Shown here one piece after another: positions 33,355 to 37,823 of a stretch of DNA of 37,823 nt. The notes beneath the pieces are model-generated. The model was not told the DNA's origin and did not search any database. It was given only the letters and a program-made list of their open reading frames with translations. This stretch comes from Bacteroidota bacterium. GTDB taxonomy: Bacteria > Bacteroidota > Bacteroidia > UKL13-3. The number at the start of each line of letters is the position of its first letter. Position 1 is the stretch's first letter. The stretch covers positions 1 through 37,823 of the forward strand of contig JAIXWD010000018.1 of NCBI GenBank assembly GCA_027482225.1, in the 5' to 3' direction. A program made the position numbers and the translations under genes.

Positions 33355-34257
33355 TTATTTTTTAAGTGGATTTAGCGGTGTAATTTCAAATTCTATTTCT
33401 GCTGCATCCAATGATTCGTCACTTCCAAAATCAAGTACTACCGAACCAATGTATTTGCCCGATGGTAATTCTCCTGGAAGCTGAAACTCGAAATTGCGCT
33501 CCATCTTGGGGAATATGGTAAATTGCTTTGATGATAGTTTTGTTTTATATCCGTTATTGATGTTGGTTAATTCTATGTACATTTTTGAAAACCCTAAACC
33601 ATCACCAATATTCTTTGCACTGGCGTAAATAGTACCACGGCTGGTTATATTGTTATTAGATTGGTCGTTTGATATATATTTAAGCTTAGTTAATTCAAGC
33701 TTATTTACTTTTACATTTGGTGGGTTTTGAAACATATAAACAGCGAAACCAAAAGTAGGTATAATGCCCATAGCCATATTTTTACCATCGGCATTTTTGG
33801 GTGTGATGGCCTGTCGCTCTCTCATTTCATCAATAACTAACATAGCCCAACCTGCTCTATATGCATTAGCTGAATCCGGAACTGCTAATGTAATGGCAAT
33901 TTTTTTTGCTTCACCTGGTCTTAATTCAACAAAACTTGGCGATATGGTAATCCATTTTGATAATCCATATTCATGAAAGATGTTAGTAGGCATCTGTTTA
34001 ACAGTTCCTTTATCATTCATCTCGTAATCAGCAACACTAATTTTAAATTTTTCAGGCTTTTTGGTATCATTTGTTATGGTTACATATTTAACATCACTAT
34101 AGCCGGGTATAGTAGTAAATTTTACCATAGCAGGAGCAACTGCAACTCCCATATCTGTTATGGTATCTTTAATGATTGGTTTTGGAGTTTCTTGAGCACC
34201 AACATTAAAGCTGAAGCTAACAGAAAATAGGCAAAAAATAATGGTCAGTTTTTTCAT
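33355..34257 (-). CDS. PapD-like periplasmic pilus-assembly chaperone
   Basis: The 300-residue exported protein has a signal peptide (about 1-21, 'NVGAQ'). The mature part has two Ig-like domains. The first contains 'VKYVTITNDTKKPEKFKISV', 'KWITISPSFVELRPGEAKKI' and 'RAGWAMLVIDEMRERQ', a layout seen in PapD/FimC-like chaperones and in related Bacteroidota Ig proteins. The second carries 'YASAKNIGDGLGFSKMYIEL' and 'FQLPGELPSGKYIGSVVLDF'. PapD family chaperones bind subunits by donor strand complementation in the periplasm; that function is inferred here. It is the first gene of the four-gene set and is separated from the major subunit by 22 bases. A TACATTCG sequence upstream (minus strand, about 34275-34282) weakly resembles a -7 box. 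Confidence 0.72.
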   Translation of the reverse strand: MKKLTIIFCLFSVSFSFNVGAQETPKPIIKDTITDMGVAVAPAMVKFTTIPGYSDVKYVTITNDTKKPEKFKISVADYEMNDKGTVKQMPTNIFHEYGLSKWITISPSFVELRPGEAKKIAITLAVPDSANAYRAGWAMLVIDEMRERQAITPKNADGKNMAMGIIPTFGFAVYMFQNPPNVKVNKLELTKLKYISNDQSNNNITSRGTIYASAKNIGDGLGFSKMYIELTNINNGYKTKLSSKQFTIFPKMERNFEFQLPGELPSGKYIGSVVLDFGSDESLDAAEIEFEITPLNPLKK

Positions 34258-34410
34258 GAAAGGTGTATTGATTACGAATGTATATATTGTTAATTAAAAT
34301 AAACAAGAAAATATTATGTATATGCCTTTATTTAAATATTAGTGTTATTAAATTTAGAATTATTAATATCATGTGAGTTCGACATTGTTTAAAAGTCTTT
34401 ATTTTTAATA

Positions 34411-34435
34411 AAAAAGCCTCCATAAACATGGAGGC
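34411..34435 (-). terminator. Intrinsic terminator after the large T9SS gene
   Basis: On the minus strand GCCTCCAT and ATGGAGGC pair across a GTTT loop (34416-34435), followed by TTTTT and more T/A. It lies about 35 bases beyond the stop of the gene ending at 34471. It therefore separates that gene from the chaperone operon, which must have its own promoter. Confidence 0.8.
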
Positions 34436-34470
34436 CTTTGTAAAATTTTTATTACCATGAATATGCTTAT

Positions 34471-37400
34471 TTAGTTCTTCACAACTTTTCGTGTTACCAT
34501 CCATGCGTTGTTTTTGTCTTTTATTTGAACAATATAAACACCTTGTTCAAGTCCAGTTAAATCTAATACTTCATTTAATTTACCAAAACCATAAATAGTT
34601 TTTGTACTAACAAGTTTCATTTGTGTATCGTAAATTTTTACTTCAGCACCTCCATTTAGCACTTCCACATCCGACCAAATCTTTACATAATTTTCTGTAG
34701 GTATTGGAGCCATAAATACGTAATCGCTTACAGCACTTTGTATGGTGTTTTCTTCACTTAATTGCCTTACGCCCGAGTAGGTAAATGTATTGTCTATGTC
34801 AACTAGTTTTAATCGGTAATAATTTACTAATCCTTTAACAAATCCAGCATCAGTATAGGCGTAGTTTACTTGAGCATTGCTATTACCTTTTGCTTTTATA
34901 GTTTCTAGTTTTTTATAATTAACGTTATCTAAACTATGTTCAACTTCAAAACCTTTGCTGTTTTTTTCTGTAGCTGTTGTCCAACTCAATACTGCTTGGT
35001 TTTGGTTATTTAACGTTGCTATAAATTTACTTATAGTTACTGGTAAAGCGTTTGTATTTTCAATAATTATCCTAAACCTATTATTGCCAAATGTAGCTGC
35101 ATTACTTGAGGTGATGTTAAAATTATAAACACCATTTTGTATAATAGGTGTAACGCTATTAAGGAAATTATCTTTCAGGTAAAAGTTAACTCCAGCTGCA
35201 TTCGGTATGGTATTAAACGTAAATGTGTGTAACCCATTTGTGCCTCCGGTATAAAGTTTAATGGTATCAGTAACACTTAAGCTTAATGGCCTTGCATCTA
35301 ATGCGTGCGCAATATTATCTGTTCCAAAACTATATACATCGTTTGCGCCATTGTTCATTCGTTTAATATCATATTTATCATCCCTACTTGTAGCGTTTGC
35401 AATAAACTTTAAAACAAATTGATCGCTGTTAAACGCATCACTACGCATGGTCATTCTTAATTCATCATTGGCATTGCTGGTTTTAAACAATGAAGTAGTA
35501 GATGTAGTTGCTTTAAATGATTCATCAAAGGTTAGAACAGGAAGTGTACCAGTAGCCTTGACAAAGAATGCTTGTCCAGGATTAATTATACCATTCGCAA
35601 CTGGACCTAAACCTGAATTACTTATTGCATTGTAACTTGAATAACCGTTACTAACTGGGTCGTATATGTAAATATTAGGTTCTATTTTACTGTAAAACGT
35701 TCCAGAAAATCCTGTGTTGCCTGTCCTGTACATTGCACCCCAATCGTAGGCTGCAGCATAAGGGTTACCCAACAAATTCCAGCCATCATTAGCTAAGATA
35801 CCTGTAGAATTAAAAAATACAGGCATTAGTACGGCTTGCTGGTTTAAAGAACCTGAAACATCTAAAGTAACTTCATTTTGGGTTGTAATGGCACCTGTCA
35901 AACGTCCAGGATCTCTATCACCTCTAATAAATACGCGGTAACCTTTTCCTATTGTAAATGACATGGTGTTGTTGCTTGGTGCTGTCCAGCCTTGGTTTAA
36001 ATCTCCAGTTGCTGCTTCATTGTAATGAAAAACACTTGGCGAGTTATTACTAGTTGCATCAAAACCATTTGTTGCACCGCCTGTCCCTGTAATAAAAATA
36101 TCGTCTTGCCATTGTGATAGATTACCCGCAGCTATTGGTGAGGCTAAAAACCTCCACCTTCTTTGACTTGATGGAATGTAACGTTGCACTGTTACGCTAC
36201 CGGTTATGCTTGCATCTGGTGTCATCGCATCAACAAAAGCTGTACCTGTTGCACTTGATATAAGTGTTAAATTTCCTCCTGTTGCAAATATTCCATCTTC
36301 ACAAGTTAATCTGTCTGTTATGCTTAATGGTCCTCCTAAAGTTACGGTACCGCTATTGGTAATTTTTATACGTGCTGCAGTATTGGATGTAAATAATCCT
36401 GATGGAATAGTTTGGTTTGTAATTCCAAAGAATTCCACTTCACCAGAGGTATTGTTAATATTACCCGTACCACTTATGCCATCTCTAATTCGGAGTGTTC
36501 CACCGTTAACAAGTATAGTTTTTCCTGCTCCAATAGTTATTCCATTTGCCACCAATGTTTTTCCAGCACTAACTACTGGACTTATACCAGTTGATATATC
36601 AACAGGAGTTGATGCTGTTGGAATAGTATTACAGCTCCAGTTACCTGCATTATTTGGATCACTATCTAAAGTTCCAAGCCATGTGCCCACAGGGGTTATG
36701 GTTGCAACTGTTGCAGCAGATACTGCAGAGCTACAAGCACTCTGTATAGCTACCACAGTATAACTTCCAGCTGTAGTTGCAGTATATGTAGCACCAGTAT
36801 CAATGTCAGCACCATCTTTTTTCCATAGGTAAGTAGCACCTCCGCTTGCAGTTAACAATTGGTTAATACCCGTGCAGAAAGAAACAGTTCCACTCGGGCT
36901 AATGCTGGCAGAAGGAACACTATTCACTGTTACCACAATTGGAGTGGCAGCTGCTGCAGATGTACATCCTTTATCACTAATTGCAAACACATCATAACTA
37001 CCAGATGTTGTTACAACCAAAGGATTAGTAGTTGAGAAGTTAACCGCATCTTTCCTCCACTGATAGGTTGTTCCACCCGATGCAGTTAAACTTACATTGT
37101 CTCCATTACAGAAGGTTGTTGGTCCGCCAGGGGCTGAACCAGCAGTTGGCAATGAATTAATTGTTAAAGTTGCTATGGCAGATGTGGTATTACCGCAAGC
37201 GTTTGTTAAAACAACCGTGTAATCATCTGCATCGGTAAGGGTTAAATTTGTTAATACAAGTTCATTGCTGTTTGTTCCAACATTGGTTATACCTTTTTTC
37301 CATTGGTAACTTACCACATCAGTTGCAGTAACACTTAATGTGATGTTACCTCCAATACATCTTTCAGCAGATGCAGGTTGTGCACTAATTGCAGGTAAAG

Positions 37401-37823
37401 GATTAACTATAATTTCTTGGTGGTTTGAATTTGTTGAAGGACAAACACCATTTTTTACCACTGCCCTAAAACGGGTTGTTGCAGTTAAATTGCCAGGTAT
37501 TTCTGTTGACGTAACATTTGAAATTGTATTCCAAGTGCTAAAAGGGCTTACAGCGCTTTCCCAACTAATTACTCCACCAGTTTCTCCACTTAATGTTAAT
37601 GTACCTGGAGCAGTTCCCGTACAAATTGGTGTGCTACCACCACTTACCGAACCTCCAACTGACGCAGGTGTTACGGTAACAGTTGTGGTCGAAGAAGAAT
37701 CAGAAGCACATGTTCCATTTTTTACCACTGCTTTAAATTGAGTAGTGGCAGTTAATGCTCCAGAGGTATATGTTGCATTGGTGTTAGCAATGGTATTCCA
37801 TGAACTAAATGGCGACACCGCAC
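34471..37823 (-). CDS. Large T9SS surface protein with Ig-like repeats, N-terminus beyond the window edge
   Basis: The frame is open to the right edge, so the N-terminus is missing. The residue after the edge codon continues a repeat ('AVSPFSSWNTI', matching 'AVSPFSTWNTI' about 98 residues later), which shows that the start lies outside. At least 1117 residues are present. The N-terminal visible part has about five Ig-like units ('TLTLSGETGGVISWESA', 'CxGxNVSLTASGGTTYQWRKD', 'CSSAVSAATVATITP'). A beta-helix-like region follows (about 400-530, 'NTIPTASTPVDISTG', 'GTLRIRDGISGTGNINNTSG'), then a domain starting 'VQRYIPSSQRRWRFLASPI', common in Bacteroidota cargo proteins. Another Ig-like segment has 'AVLSWTTATEKNSKGFEVEH'. 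The C-terminus is a T9SS type A domain ('VYIVQIKDKNNAWMVTRKVV'). Surface adhesion is inferred. Confidence 0.9.
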   Translation of the reverse strand, partial: AVSPFSSWNTIANTNATYTSGALTATTQFKAVVKNGTCASDSSSTTTVTVTPASVGGSVSGGSTPICTGTAPGTLTLSGETGGVISWESAVSPFSTWNTISNVTSTEIPGNLTATTRFRAVVKNGVCPSTNSNHQEIIVNPLPAISAQPASAERCIGGNITLSVTATDVVSYQWKKGITNVGTNSNELVLTNLTLTDADDYTVVLTNACGNTTSAIATLTINSLPTAGSAPGGPTTFCNGDNVSLTASGGTTYQWRKDAVNFSTTNPLVVTTSGSYDVFAISDKGCTSAAAATPIVVTVNSVPSASISPSGTVSFCTGINQLLTASGGATYLWKKDGADIDTGATYTATTAGSYTVVAIQSACSSAVSAATVATITPVGTWLGTLDSDPNNAGNWSCNTIPTASTPVDISTGISPVVSAGKTLVANGITIGAGKTILVNGGTLRIRDGISGTGNINNTSGEVEFFGITNQTIPSGLFTSNTAARIKITNSGTVTLGGPLSITDRLTCEDGIFATGGNLTLISSATGTAFVDAMTPDASITGSVTVQRYIPSSQRRWRFLASPIAAGNLSQWQDDIFITGTGGATNGFDATSNNSPSVFHYNEAATGDLNQGWTAPSNNTMSFTIGKGYRVFIRGDRDPGRLTGAITTQNEVTLDVSGSLNQQAVLMPVFFNSTGILANDGWNLLGNPYAAAYDWGAMYRTGNTGFSGTFYSKIEPNIYIYDPVSNGYSSYNAISNSGLGPVANGIINPGQAFFVKATGTLPVLTFDESFKATTSTTSLFKTSNANDELRMTMRSDAFNSDQFVLKFIANATSRDDKYDIKRMNNGANDVYSFGTDNIAHALDARPLSLSVTDTIKLYTGGTNGLHTFTFNTIPNAAGVNFYLKDNFLNSVTPIIQNGVYNFNITSSNAATFGNNRFRIIIENTNALPVTISKFIATLNNQNQAVLSWTTATEKNSKGFEVEHSLDNVNYKKLETIKAKGNSNAQVNYAYTDAGFVKGLVNYYRLKLVDIDNTFTYSGVRQLSEENTIQSAVSDYVFMAPIPTENYVKIWSDVEVLNGGAEVKIYDTQMKLVSTKTIYGFGKLNEVLDLTGLEQGVYIVQIKDKNNAWMVTRKVVKN

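Noticed and set aside
36206-36763. Plus-strand 185-codon open frame
   Set aside because: It is antisense to the repeat-rich T9SS gene. The Val/Pro-rich product reflects the complementary codon pattern of Thr/Asn/Gly-rich repeats.

Overview
The window reads as a chromosomal segment of a free-living Bacteroidota (the old Bacteroidetes), probably an environmental lineage; I cannot place it more finely. The base composition is AT-rich. Many secreted proteins end in type IX secretion (T9SS) type A sorting domains with the 'F/YPNPT/V' entry motif. Shine-Dalgarno sequences are essentially absent, and several starts are preceded by the Bacteroidota -7 element TAnnTTTG. No integrase, transposase, phage packaging gene or CRISPR array is visible.

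Layout. (1) 1-3362, minus: a giant secreted LamG/Ig/CUB protein, running off the left edge. (2) 3767-6230: tRNA-Arg(CCU), a minus-strand pair made of a frameshifted T9SS-CTD gene and a YadA-head-like fibre protein, and a truncated second copy of the tRNA 5' half. (3) 6389-11970, plus: a tight polysaccharide export and glycosylation operon with an ABC-2 permease, an ABC ATPase and two large two-domain glycosyltransferases. (4) 12505-16473, plus: a secreted adhesin-like protein with ten Ig-like repeats and a T9SS CTD, then a hairpin and tRNA-Phe on the other strand. (5) 16942-18249, plus: a membrane HdrC-like 2x[4Fe-4S] protein, overlapping tail to tail with an unrecognised minus-strand helical protein. 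(6) 19454-25132, plus: a tiny protein, a large BNR-like/FnIII-like T9SS protein, a uracil-DNA-glycosylase-fold-like protein, and four tightly packed very small proteins (one basic, three membrane). (7) 25129-26010, minus: an EamA-like permease. (8) 26152-28267, plus: mnmH and selD, the selenium modification pair for tRNA wobble uridines. (9) 34257-28301, minus: a four-gene locus (PapD-like chaperone, two related pilin-like subunits, a very large usher-like outer-membrane barrel with a C-terminal SPOR-like domain). (10) 34471-37823, minus: a large T9SS cargo protein whose N-terminus lies beyond the right edge.

How the genes fit together. Most coding capacity serves the cell surface: T9SS cargo, a polysaccharide ABC exporter with its glycosyltransferases, and a chaperone/usher-like pilus assembly locus. 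The last is the best candidate for a poorly described system. Gene order and domain content resemble chaperone-usher logic, but the usher-like protein is built differently from FimD/PapC and carries a putative peptidoglycan-binding tail. A perfect 15-bp hairpin sits between the two subunit genes, where it could set the stoichiometry of the major subunit against the minor subunit and usher.
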